A stretch of 64,000 nt of DNA from Falsirhodobacter sp051195255 (GTDB taxonomy: Bacteria; Pseudomonadota; Alphaproteobacteria; Rhodobacterales; Rhodobacteraceae). A program made the translations under genes and the position numbers. Where the stretch lies: NCBI RefSeq assembly GCF_051195255.1, contig NZ_JBNJLK010000002.1:434001-498000 (forward strand), written 5' to 3'. The notes beneath the pieces are model-generated. The model saw only the letters and a list, made by a program, of their open reading frames with translations. It searched no databases and was not told where the DNA came from. Positions 43,902 through 52,287 of this stretch are shown piece by piece (within the stretch, counting starts at the first letter, position 1; each line of letters opens with the position of its first letter).

Positions 43902-45127
43902 ACATGTCCACCCAGATCAAGACAGAGGATCGTTCCATGATACCGCTTGCCGGAATTCGCGTTCTCGACCTTACCAACGTCCTTGCCGGGCCGTTCTGCT
44001 GCCACCAGCTGGTCCATTTCGGTGCGGAAGTCATCAAGGTCGAAGCGTCCGGCCGGGGCGATCTTGCCCGCAACCTTGGCGCGGATGCCGAGCTGAACCG
44101 GCGCGGAATGGGCGTGTCGTTCCTCGCGCAGAACGCGGGCAAGAAGTCGATCACTGTCAACCTGAAGCACCCCGAAGGCAAAGCACTTCTGAAGCGGCTG
44201 GTGCAGACGGCCGATGTTCTGGTTGAAAATTTCCGTCCCGGGGTGATGGACCGGCTCGGCGTCGGCTACGAGGTTCTGAAGGCCGAAAACCCGCGCCTGA
44301 TCTATTGCGCCATTTCCGGTTTTGGGCAGGACGGGCCGTGGAAGGATCGTCCGGCCTATGACCAGATCATCCAAGGCGCGTCGGGCGTCATGTCGATCAC
44401 CGGCGACAAGGACAGCGCGCCCCTGCGGGTCGGCTACCCGCTGGCCGACACGGTGGGCGGGCTGACGGCGGCGATGGCCATCGCCGCCGCCCTGAACGCG
44501 CCGGCGCGTGGCAGCTTCATCGACGTATCGATGCTGGAGGCGGTGGTCGCGACCATGGGCTGGGTCGTCTCCAACTACCTGATCGCGGGGGTGGAGCCGC
44601 GGGCGAACGGCAACGAGAACGTCACCTCTGCCCCATCGGGCGCATTCGAGACAGCCGATGGCCCGATCAACATCGCCGCCAACAAGGATGAGCAGTGGGT
44701 GACGCTGGCGACTCATCTGGGGCGAGAGGATCTGCTGGCCGATGCGCGCTTCGCCACGCGCGAGCTGCGCAAGACGAACCGTCTCGCGCTGCGGGCAGAG
44801 CTGGAACAGACCCTTTCGACCCGTGGTGCCGAGGATTGGGCGGCCGATCTGAACCGCATCGGCGTCCCGGCAGGCGCCATCTTGTCGGTGCCGCAGATCC
44901 TTTCGGCGCCGCAGGTGGCAGAGCGTGGGCTGCTGGCAACGTTTCCTGCACCGGAAGGCGTGGATCGGGATATCACGGTGGTCCGCACCGGAGTGAAATT
45001 CAACGGTGCGGCTCCGACAGTGGTCAACCCGCCCCCCGTGCTTGGCGCTGACAATCGCGACATATATGGCGCGCTCGGGATCGAGCCCTCCGAACTGGAA
45101 CGTCTGACCGTGGAGGGAGCGATATGA
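43898..45127 (+). CDS. CaiB/BaiF-type (class III) CoA-transferase
   Basis: A 409-residue family III CoA-transferase that moves CoA between carboxylic acids through an aspartyl thioester. VLDLTNVLAGPF (about residues 22-33) is the N-terminal CoA fold, ENFRPG (110-115) follows, and D184 in GYPLADTVGG sits at the place of the catalytic aspartate. The natural start could be the internal Met14. It is coupled to the citrate carrier upstream and the lyase downstream by 4-bp overlaps, so its acceptor is probably citrate or a close analogue; the CoA donor (for example succinyl-CoA or acetyl-CoA) is unknown. Confidence 0.9.
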   Translation: MNMSTQIKTEDRSMIPLAGIRVLDLTNVLAGPFCCHQLVHFGAEVIKVEASGRGDLARNLGADAELNRRGMGVSFLAQNAGKKSITVNLKHPEGKALLKRLVQTADVLVENFRPGVMDRLGVGYEVLKAENPRLIYCAISGFGQDGPWKDRPAYDQIIQGASGVMSITGDKDSAPLRVGYPLADTVGGLTAAMAIAAALNAPARGSFIDVSMLEAVVATMGWVVSNYLIAGVEPRANGNENVTSAPSGAFETADGPINIAANKDEQWVTLATHLGREDLLADARFATRELRKTNRLALRAELEQTLSTRGAEDWAADLNRIGVPAGAILSVPQILSAPQVAERGLLATFPAPEGVDRDITVVRTGVKFNGAAPTVVNPPPVLGADNRDIYGALGIEPSELERLTVEGAI

Positions 45128-45930
45128 TGAGCAACGACCGCAAGCTGGCCGAGGACTGGTGGAAGACCTCCATAATCAAGATGCGTCCCGGCGAGATCCG
45201 GATGCGCGGCTATGCGATCGAGGACCTGATCGGCCGGGTCAGCTTTCCTCAGATGGTCTGGCTGATGACCCGGGGCGAACTCCCGACCGAAGCACAGGCA
45301 AGGCTGCTGGAAGCGGCGATGGTCGCAGGGGTTGATCACGGTCCGCAGGCGCCTTCCATCGCCATCTCGCGCATCGCCGTCACCGGAGGCGTGGGGATCA
45401 ATGGCGCCATGGCTTCCGCGATCAACGTGCTGGATGACATCCACGGCGGCGCGGGGGAGCAGGCGGTCGAACTGTTCCTCGAGATCGACGCGGCGGGCGG
45501 CCCGGATGCGGTGGCGGACGTGCTGGCCGAGAAGGGGCTGAAATACCTTCCGGGCTTCGGGCACCGCTTCCATCCCGTAGACCCGCGCGCGCCGCGCCTT
45601 CTGGCGCTGGTGGACGACGCGGTCGCGGCGGGCACGGTGAAGGGGCGCTTCGCCGCCATCGCCCGTGCCATCGATGAGCATCTGCGCCGCACGAAGTCGC
45701 GCCCGGTGCCCATGAACATCGACGGGGCCACCGCCGCCATCTACGCTGAACTGGGTTTTGCGCCGTCACTGTGCCGGGGGCTGTTCATCCTGTCCCGCTC
45801 GGTCGGCATTCTGGCCCATGCCTACGAACAGAGCCTGGAGTCGACCCGCAACAAGGGGCCGATCCCCAGGCAATGGCTTTGGACCTATGACGGGCCAGAG
45901 GACCGGACAATGTCGCGCGAAGGGGAGTGA
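45124..45930 (+). CDS. Citryl-CoA lyase-type citrate-synthase-fold protein
   Basis: A 268-residue protein of the citrate synthase superfamily that lacks much of the large N-terminal domain (citrate synthase is about 430 residues), as in citryl-CoA lyase and the C-terminus of ATP-citrate lyase. All three catalytic positions are present: H107 (DIHGGAG), H147 (PGFGHRFHPVDPR) and D200 (NIDGATAA). With a CoA-transferase before it and a citrate-type carrier in the same operon, cleavage of citryl-CoA to acetyl-CoA and oxaloacetate is the simplest role; citramalyl-CoA or methylcitryl-CoA are alternatives. ATGs at 45124 and 45127 both overlap the preceding stop. Confidence 0.85.
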   Translation: MMSNDRKLAEDWWKTSIIKMRPGEIRMRGYAIEDLIGRVSFPQMVWLMTRGELPTEAQARLLEAAMVAGVDHGPQAPSIAISRIAVTGGVGINGAMASAINVLDDIHGGAGEQAVELFLEIDAAGGPDAVADVLAEKGLKYLPGFGHRFHPVDPRAPRLLALVDDAVAAGTVKGRFAAIARAIDEHLRRTKSRPVPMNIDGATAAIYAELGFAPSLCRGLFILSRSVGILAHAYEQSLESTRNKGPIPRQWLWTYDGPEDRTMSREGE

Positions 45931-45966
45931 CCGCGACATCTGCATCTTCAAGGGAGGAGAACGACA

Positions 45967-46935
45967 ATGGATCGCAGACAATTCATGATGACGACCGGAG
46001 CGCTGGGCCTGATGGCCGGGATGCCCCGACTTGCCGCGGCGCAGGAGATCGACGACCTGGAGATCTTCGTGCCCGCCGCGCCCGGCGGCGGCTGGGACCA
46101 GACGGCCCGCGTGATGGACCAAGTCCTGCGCGCCGAGGGTCTGATCGGGTCGTCCCGTATCACCAATGTGGGCGGCGCGGGCGGCACCATCGGCCTGCCG
46201 CAGTTCATCAACCAGTATTCCGGCGAGGGCAACGCCCTGATGACCGGCGGCATGGTGATGGTCGGTGCGATCATCACCAACAACTCGGCCGTGAACCTGT
46301 CGATGGTGACGCCGATCGCGCGGTTGACGGGTGAATACCTGGTGGTCGTGGTCCCCGCCGCCTCCGACATCCGGTCGCTGAAGGATCTGGTGGCGATGCT
46401 GAAGGCCGATCCGGGATCGGTGTCCTGGGCCGGCGGCAGCGCCGGGGGCAGCGATCACATGCTTGCGGGGCTGATCGCGCAGGCGGCGGAGGTCGATCCG
46501 CTGGCGGTGAGCTATGTCGCCTTCGCGGGCGGCGGCGAGGCGATGGCGGCACTTCTGGGCAATCAGGTGACCTGCGGCGTTTCGGGCTGGGGCGAGTTTT
46601 CCGAGCAGGTGGCGGCGGGCAATCTGCGTGCCATCGCCATCTCTGCGCCGGAGCGGGTGGCGGGGATCGACGCGCCGACCATCCGCGAGCAGGGGCTGGA
46701 CGTGGAGCTCCTGAATTGGCGCGCCGTTTTCGCACCGCCGGAGATCAGCGACGAGGACCGCGCCGCGCTCATCGACCTCCTGACGAAGATGGACGCTTCC
46801 GAGGCTTGGCAGACCGCGCTGAAGGACCGCGCTTGGGACCGGCTGTTCCTCTCAGGGGACGAGTTTGCGGCCTATCTGGAGGAAGACACCGCGCGGATCC
46901 GGGGCGTGCTCCAAGGTTTGGGGCTGGCAGGCTGA
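45967..46935 (+). CDS. TctC-type substrate-binding protein, second TTT system
   Basis: A 322-residue periplasmic receptor. The N-terminus MDRRQFMMTTGALGLMAG ending at AAAQE resembles a twin-arginine signal, unlike the Sec-type signal of the first TctC. FVPAAPGGGWDQTARVM (about residues 37-53) is the conserved binding strand and GGSAGGSDH (about 157-165) the second loop. It probably binds the same or a related acid as the upstream enzymes act on. GGGAGGAG-like sequence lies before the start. Confidence 0.88.
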   Translation: MDRRQFMMTTGALGLMAGMPRLAAAQEIDDLEIFVPAAPGGGWDQTARVMDQVLRAEGLIGSSRITNVGGAGGTIGLPQFINQYSGEGNALMTGGMVMVGAIITNNSAVNLSMVTPIARLTGEYLVVVVPAASDIRSLKDLVAMLKADPGSVSWAGGSAGGSDHMLAGLIAQAAEVDPLAVSYVAFAGGGEAMAALLGNQVTCGVSGWGEFSEQVAAGNLRAIAISAPERVAGIDAPTIREQGLDVELLNWRAVFAPPEISDEDRAALIDLLTKMDASEAWQTALKDRAWDRLFLSGDEFAAYLEEDTARIRGVLQGLGLAG

Positions 46936-46936
46936 T

Positions 46937-47413
46937 ATGGACAGATCGCGACTCGGCCCTGTCCTTGTCGCATCGGCTGTCCTGCTGACGGGGATCGGAG
47001 TGCTTTGGGCGAGCACGCTGATCCAAGTCTCGCCAGCCTATGCGCGCATCGGCCCCACCGTCTTCCCCCGCATCGTCGGCGCGGCCCTTGCCGTGCTGGG
47101 CGTGCTGCTTCTGGTCAACGCCTTCGCCGGCCGCTGGCAATGCGAGGCCACCGACGCCGAAGAGCCGCCGCTCGACCTCGTTCCCCTTGCCTGGGTCGCA
47201 GGCGGGCTTCTCCTAAACTTGCTGCTGATCGCGCAGATCGGTTTCATCCTCTCCTCCACGCTGATGTATCTGCTGATCGCCAAGGGTTTCGGCGCGCGGC
47301 GGATCTGGTTTGCAGCGCTGGTGGGGTTCGTCTTGGCGCTTGTCGCCTATTTTGGGTTTGCCCAACTGCTCGGCTTGCGCATGGGTGACGGCCTCATCGA
47401 GGATCTGTTCTGA
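46937..47413 (+). CDS. TctB-type small membrane subunit, second TTT system
   Basis: A 158-residue membrane protein with four hydrophobic segments, in the usual place between tctC and tctA. Its start lies one base after the tctC stop and its stop overlaps the tctA start (TGATG), so the three subunits are translationally coupled. Confidence 0.85.
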   Translation: MDRSRLGPVLVASAVLLTGIGVLWASTLIQVSPAYARIGPTVFPRIVGAALAVLGVLLLVNAFAGRWQCEATDAEEPPLDLVPLAWVAGGLLLNLLLIAQIGFILSSTLMYLLIAKGFGARRIWFAALVGFVLALVAYFGFAQLLGLRMGDGLIEDLF

Positions 47414-48915
47414 TGGATGGCTTCGTTTCTCTTATTCACGGGTTCTCGGTCGCACTGACGCCGATGAACCTCTTGTGGTCGGTCGTGGGCGTCACGCTCG
47501 GCACTGCCATCGGCGTGCTGCCGGGTCTCGGCCCGGCGCTGACCATCGCGCTCCTGCTGCCGATCACCTTTCAGGTGGAGCCGGCGGCGGCCTTCATCCT
47601 GTTCGCGGGCATCTATTTCGGCGCGATGTTCGGGGGATCGACCACCTCCATCCTGATCAACACCCCCGGCGAGAGCGCCACTATCGTGACCGCCGTGGAG
47701 GGCCACAAGATGGCCCGCGCGGGGCGTGGCGGTCCGGCGCTGGCCACGGCCGCGATCGGGTCCTTTGTTGCGGGCACCATCGGGGTAATAGGGATCACGG
47801 TCTTGGCACCGGTGATTGTCAGATGGGCGCTGATGTTCTCGCCCGCCGACTACTTCGCACTGATGGTGCTGGCCTTCGTTACCGTGTCGGCCGTGCTCGG
47901 TTCATCGATCATCAGGGGGCTGACGGCACTGGCGCTTGGCCTGCTGATCGGCCTGATCGGGGTGGACCTTCAGACGGGTCAGGCACGCTTTACCTTCGGA
48001 CAGATGTCGCTGCTGGACGGGATCGACGTGGTCATCGTCTGCGTCGGCCTGTTCGCCGTGGGCGAGACCCTGCACCTTGCCACCCGCTACAGGCGCGGCA
48101 AGGACGAGATCATCCCCATCAGGGGTTCACTTTGGATGAACGGGCAGGACTGGGCGCGATCGTGGAAGCCGTGGCTCCGGGGTGCTGCCGTGGGCTTTCC
48201 CATCGGCGCCATGCCCGCAGGCGGAGCCGAGATCCCGACCTTCCTGTCCTATTTCATGGAAAAACGGCTGTCCAAGCACCCGGAGGAGTTTGGAAAGGGG
48301 GCGATCGAGGGCGTCGCGGGGCCGGAAGCCGCCAACAACGCCTCCGCCGCGGGGGTCTTCGTGCCGCTGCTGACGCTCGGCTTGCCGACCTCTGCCACGG
48401 CGGCGATCATGCTCTCGGCCTTCCAGAGCTACGGCATCAACCCTGGCCCGCAACTCCTGACGTCGCAACCAGACTTGGTCTGGGGGCTGATCGCGAGTCT
48501 TTACATCGGCAACGTGATGCTTCTGGTGCTAAACCTGCCACTGGTAGGGCTGTGGGTGCAGATCCTGAAGATCCCGATGCCCTATCTCTACGCCGGCATC
48601 CTCGTCTTCGCGACGATCGGGACCTACGGCATCAGCCGTTCGGTCTTCGATCTGGGACTGCTCTACGGCATCGGGATCTTGGGCTTCATCATGCGGCGCT
48701 ACGACTTTCCGACCAGCCCTGTGGTGATAGGCATGATCCTCGGACCCTTCGCCGAGCAGCAGTTCCGTCGCGCCATGACCATCAGCCAAGGCGACATGAG
48801 CGTCTTCGTAACCCGACCCATCGCTGCTACCCTGCTGGCACTCGCGGCTCTGGCTATCCTGCTACCATTGGCCGTCGAATTACGCCGAAGCCTCCGCGCG
48901 AGGCGAGCCGTTTAA
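47413..48915 (+). CDS. TctA-type large membrane subunit, second TTT system
   Basis: A 500-residue channel subunit, similar to the first TctA throughout: GVLPGLGPALTIALLLPIT (about residues 34-52), YFGAMFGGSTTSILINTPG (about 69-87) and EGVAGPEAANNAS (about 298-310). The pairing of each TctA with its own TctB and TctC and a separate regulator suggests separate substrates or conditions. It is the last gene of the operon. Confidence 0.93.
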   Translation: MDGFVSLIHGFSVALTPMNLLWSVVGVTLGTAIGVLPGLGPALTIALLLPITFQVEPAAAFILFAGIYFGAMFGGSTTSILINTPGESATIVTAVEGHKMARAGRGGPALATAAIGSFVAGTIGVIGITVLAPVIVRWALMFSPADYFALMVLAFVTVSAVLGSSIIRGLTALALGLLIGLIGVDLQTGQARFTFGQMSLLDGIDVVIVCVGLFAVGETLHLATRYRRGKDEIIPIRGSLWMNGQDWARSWKPWLRGAAVGFPIGAMPAGGAEIPTFLSYFMEKRLSKHPEEFGKGAIEGVAGPEAANNASAAGVFVPLLTLGLPTSATAAIMLSAFQSYGINPGPQLLTSQPDLVWGLIASLYIGNVMLLVLNLPLVGLWVQILKIPMPYLYAGILVFATIGTYGISRSVFDLGLLYGIGILGFIMRRYDFPTSPVVIGMILGPFAEQQFRRAMTISQGDMSVFVTRPIAATLLALAALAILLPLAVELRRSLRARRAV

Positions 48916-48923
48916 GGAGCTAG

Positions 48924-48948
48924 CTGCAGAGCGATCTGCACTCTGCAG
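48924..48948 (+). terminator. Hairpin after the second tctCBA
   Basis: CTGCAGAG (48924-48931) and CTCTGCAG (48941-48948) form a perfect 8-bp stem nine bases after the tctA stop, followed by CGTTTATC. The T tract is poor, so it may be a terminator or only an mRNA 3'-end stabiliser. Confidence 0.5.
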
Positions 48949-49188
48949 CGTTTATCCCATCAATTTGGGCCCATCCGGCGAGCCTCCTGTCAACGAAGAG
49001 TCTGCATCTCGGAGGTAGTTAAAATAGGTCAGTGATAGGACTTGGGGGACGTTCGTTTTTAGGCAGAGCAAATCTAGGATTCCGCGGAACTGACATCGCG
49101 GGGCCACTTGGGTATCAGCCCGGCCATCCGTTTTGCGCAGGATCAAGCGAGGTGAGGCTTGGCCTGTATAGGAGCGAGGTCGGCCGGA
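48949..49188. other. Intergenic stretch between the TTT operon and the ssu-like operon
   Basis: No gene is supported; lower GC than the flanking genes. Two operons converge here. Confidence 0.4.
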
Positions 49189-50277
49189 TCATTCAGCGGC
49201 GACGAACCTCCGCTGCCCTGCCAGATCCCTCACCCGGGGGATCAGGTCGCGGCCGTAGACGAAGGCGTCCTCCAGGGGATCGAAGCCGCGGATCAGGAAG
49301 GTGTCGATGCCGATGCGGTGATATTCCAGCATGGCCTCGGCCACCTGATCCGGGGTGCCGACCAGCGAGGTGGAATTTCCGGCCGCCCCCGTCAGCTTTG
49401 CCATTCCGGTCCAAAGCCGCTGGTCCAGTCGGCTGCCTTGTTCCGCCGCCGCCAGCAACCGGCGAGAGCCTTCGTTGGGCGGCGTTGCGCTGCCTCCCGT
49501 CATCTCGTGGCGCCCGGGGCCATCCTTGCGCAGCGATGTCGCGCGGGCCAACAGGCGATCGGCCTTGGCCCAGGCGGCCTTTTCCGTGTCCGCAAGGATA
49601 GGGCGGAGGGACAGGCTGAAGCGCGGGGTGCGGCCGAAGGGTTCGGCGGCGGCACGGACGGCGGCGATGGTTTCCGCCACCTGTTCCAGTGTCTCGCCCC
49701 ACAGGGCGTAGGTGTCGGCATGTTTGCCCGCCACGGCCAGCGCCGCCGACGACGACCCGCCGAAGAACACCGGCAGGTGACGCGGCTGCACGTCGGACCG
49801 GGCACTAGATACCCGGTAATACTCGCCTACGTAGTCGAAGGGCTCCTGCGCCTGCCACTGAAGGCGCAGGATGTCGATGTATTCCGACGCGCGGGCATAG
49901 CGTTCGTCCTTGCTCAGCCAGTCGCCGTCGCGCGCCATCTCGGCGTCCGCAGCACCTGTGATGATGTGCACGGCCACACGTCCGTCGGTCAGGTGATCCA
50001 GTGTCGCGAGCTGCCGGGCCGCCAGCGTGGGGGCCACGAAGCCCGGCCGGTGCGCCAGCAGGAACCCCAGCCGCGAGGTGACGCTGGCCGCGTATTGCCC
50101 GACCATCAGGCTTTCAGGGGAATGGGAGTGGAAGGCCAGCAGCACCCGGTCGAAGCCGCCCGCCTCATGAATGGCGGCGGAGGCGCGGATGTGCTCGCGG
50201 TCGATGACGGGGCCGGTGAAGGGGATCGTCTCGGATCCGTTCCGGTTGCCGATGAAGCCGATGAATTCGATGCTCAT
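49189..50277 (-). CDS. LLM-class flavin-dependent monooxygenase (SsuD-like)
   Basis: FMNH2-dependent monooxygenase of 362 residues resembling alkanesulfonate monooxygenase along its whole length: HRPGFVAPTLAARQLATLD (about 76-94), HIITGAADAEMARDGD (about 104-119), VFFGGSSSAAL (about 170-180) and the C-terminal GIDTFLIRGFD. The position of E. coli SsuD Cys54 appears to be serine, in HSHSPES. It is the last gene of the ssu-like operon; no SsuE-type reductase is beside it. A sulfonate desulfonation role is inferred from homology and neighbours. Confidence 0.87.
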   Translation of the reverse strand: MSIEFIGFIGNRNGSETIPFTGPVIDREHIRASAAIHEAGGFDRVLLAFHSHSPESLMVGQYAASVTSRLGFLLAHRPGFVAPTLAARQLATLDHLTDGRVAVHIITGAADAEMARDGDWLSKDERYARASEYIDILRLQWQAQEPFDYVGEYYRVSSARSDVQPRHLPVFFGGSSSAALAVAGKHADTYALWGETLEQVAETIAAVRAAAEPFGRTPRFSLSLRPILADTEKAAWAKADRLLARATSLRKDGPGRHEMTGGSATPPNEGSRRLLAAAEQGSRLDQRLWTGMAKLTGAAGNSTSLVGTPDQVAEAMLEYHRIGIDTFLIRGFDPLEDAFVYGRDLIPRVRDLAGQRRFVAAE

Positions 50278-50289
50278 GTCTGTCTCCTA

Positions 50290-50736
50290 TCAGAAGGTGA
50301 TCCATTCGGGATCGTCCGCGGGGATGAGGTCGGGCAGGTTCACCACCACCTCCTCGGTGCCCGAGCGGACGAGCGCGCAGTGCAGATCCTCGGTGTCGGA
50401 GGCGTTCAGTTCCTGATGCGGCATGAAGGGAGGAACCAGCAGGAAAGACCCGGCCTCGGCCTTCGTGATGAACTCCAGCCGTTCGCCCCACCGCATCAGG
50501 GCCGTGCCGGAGGTGACGTAGATGATGCTTTCCAGCGGGCCGTGGTGGTGCGCGCCCGTGATCTCGCCCGGCTTGATATGGTTCGTGCCGGCCCAGAGGG
50601 AGGTGGACCCTGTGCGGCTGCCCGAGATGGCGACCTGCCGGTTCATGCCCTTCGTCTCAGGCGTGCCCGTGTCGCGCGCCTGGGGGGCGATGACCCGGAT
50701 GCCATCGGTTTTCCAGTTCGTTGGGGGAATGTTCAT
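50290..50736 (-). CDS. Cupin-domain protein in the sulfonate operon
   Basis: A 148-residue single cupin. Metal ligands are suggested by GAHHHGPLE (about residues 61-69) and the second cupin block VPPFMPHQE (about 104-112). It lies between ssuB and the SsuD-like gene with short gaps (13 bases each side), so it is in the same transcript. Cupins are not part of the standard ssu set; it may be an oxygenase acting on the sulfonate or its carbonyl product, or a sensor. The start at 50736 follows GGAGACATGAC. Confidence 0.83.
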   Translation of the reverse strand: MNIPPTNWKTDGIRVIAPQARDTGTPETKGMNRQVAISGSRTGSTSLWAGTNHIKPGEITGAHHHGPLESIIYVTSGTALMRWGERLEFITKAEAGSFLLVPPFMPHQELNASDTEDLHCALVRSGTEEVVVNLPDLIPADDPEWITF

Positions 50737-50749
50737 GTCATGTCTCCTG

Positions 50750-51484
50750 TCAGTGGTGCACGCCAAGCCAGTCGAGGAACCGACCCCTCAGCCTTGAGAT
50801 GTCGGGGTCGGCCACGTCGCGGGGACGCGGCAGGTCGATGCGGTGTTCATGGGCGATCACGCCGTCCTTCATGACCAGCACGCGGTCGGCCAGAAGGGCG
50901 GCCTCCTCCACATCATGGGTGACCAGCAGGACGGCGCAGCGATGGCGCTGCCACAACTCGGCCACCAGCGCCTGCGCCCTGATGCGGGTCAGCGCGTCCA
51001 GCGCGGCGAAGGGTTCGTCCAGCAGCAGCAGTTCGGGGTCGCGCACCAGCGCACGCGCGAGGGACGCGCGCTGCGCCTCGCCCCCGGACAGCACCTTGGG
51101 CCAAACATCGGTGCGGTGCGACAGGCCGACCTCGGCCAGGGCACGTTCGGCCAGCGCCCGATCGGGCCGGCCGGGAAGGCCCAGCACGACATTGCGCCAG
51201 ACGGGCTTCCACGGCATCAGGCGGGGTGCTTGAAAGGCTACGGCGCGACGGGCGGGCACGTCCACCTCCCCGTCGAAGTCACGATCCAGATCGCCGAGGA
51301 TGCGCAGCAGCGTGGACTTGCCGCAGCCCGAGGCGCCCAGAAGGACCACGAATTCCCCTGCCGCGATCGTCAGGTCCAGCCCCTCGATCACGCGGCGACC
51401 GTCGAAGCTGCGGTTCAGCCCGCGGATGTGAACGGCGGGTGGGGCGGGTGCGGCTTCTAAGTGCCGATGAACGAGGGACGCCAT
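50750..51484 (-). CDS. Sulfonate-type ABC transporter ATP-binding protein (SsuB/TauB-like)
   Basis: A 244-residue ATPase with Walker A GASGCGKST (about residues 50-58), Q-loop AFQAPRLMPW, signature LSGGEAQR (about 132-139), Walker B LLLLDEPF and the switch histidine in VTHDVEEA. The start overlaps the end of the permease gene by 28 bases, so the two are co-expressed. It energises uptake of an aliphatic sulfonate or similar compound. Confidence 0.92.
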   Translation of the reverse strand: MASLVHRHLEAAPAPPAVHIRGLNRSFDGRRVIEGLDLTIAAGEFVVLLGASGCGKSTLLRILGDLDRDFDGEVDVPARRAVAFQAPRLMPWKPVWRNVVLGLPGRPDRALAERALAEVGLSHRTDVWPKVLSGGEAQRASLARALVRDPELLLLDEPFAALDALTRIRAQALVAELWQRHRCAVLLVTHDVEEAALLADRVLVMKDGVIAHEHRIDLPRPRDVADPDISRLRGRFLDWLGVHH

Positions 51485-52287
51485 GCAAGAAGGCTCCTTT
51501 CCAGAAGGCGGACTATGAAGTCCACGGCCAGACCCAAAAGGGCATAGACGACAAGGCAGACCACGATCACGTCGGTCTGGAAGAACTCCCGCGCGGTGGC
51601 CATCAGATAGCCGATGCCGGCGGTCGCGTTGATCTGCTCGCCGAACACCAGCGCCAGCCAGGCGACGCCGAGGGCGTAGCGGAAGCCGACTAGCGCGTTG
51701 GGCAGCGCCCCGGGCAGGATGACGTGGCGCACCATGGCGGCACGCGACAGGCCCAGGGTGCGCGCCGCCTCCACCAGCGTCTGGTCGACACCCCGGATGC
51801 CGGCATAGACATTGATGTAGAGGGGAAAGGCCGTTGCCAGCGCGATGAGGGCGATCTTCGGCGCCTCTCCAATCCCGAGCCAGATGATCAGCAGAGGGAT
51901 GAGCGCCACGTTCGGCACCGTCCGGATCATCTGCATGGGGGCGTCGACCAGATCCTCGCCCAGCCGGGTCAGCCCGGCGGTGATGGCGAGGATCACGCCG
52001 ATCCCGCCGCCGATGGCCAGTCCGAAGATCACGCGCCGCAGGGACACGAGGATCGCGTCCTGCAACTCGCCCGTGCGGGCAAGTTCCGTCGCACTGCCGA
52101 TGACCGTGGAGGGCGCGGCCAGCACCTCGGACGGCAGGACTCCGGTCATGGAGGCCGCCTGCCACAGCGCCACCAGCAGCAAGGGCCCCATCGCGCGGCG
52201 CAGGGCGCGGGGCGGCCCCTTGCGCGGGGTCGCGGGGCGCAGCCGTTCCAGCTGCGGCGCGCGTCGAATGGGTTGGATCAGGGTCAC
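51457..52287 (-). CDS. Sulfonate-type ABC transporter permease (SsuC/TauC-like)
   Basis: A 276-residue inner-membrane permease with about six membrane segments and the BPD_transp_1 EAA loop EAARTLGLSRAAMVRHVILP. The GTG start at 52287 overlaps the preceding stop (GTGA); the longer frame upstream lacks family similarity. Part of the ssuA-C-B order read on the minus strand. Confidence 0.92.
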   Translation of the reverse strand: MTLIQPIRRAPQLERLRPATPRKGPPRALRRAMGPLLLVALWQAASMTGVLPSEVLAAPSTVIGSATELARTGELQDAILVSLRRVIFGLAIGGGIGVILAITAGLTRLGEDLVDAPMQMIRTVPNVALIPLLIIWLGIGEAPKIALIALATAFPLYINVYAGIRGVDQTLVEAARTLGLSRAAMVRHVILPGALPNALVGFRYALGVAWLALVFGEQINATAGIGYLMATAREFFQTDVIVVCLVVYALLGLAVDFIVRLLERSLLAWRPSFIGT

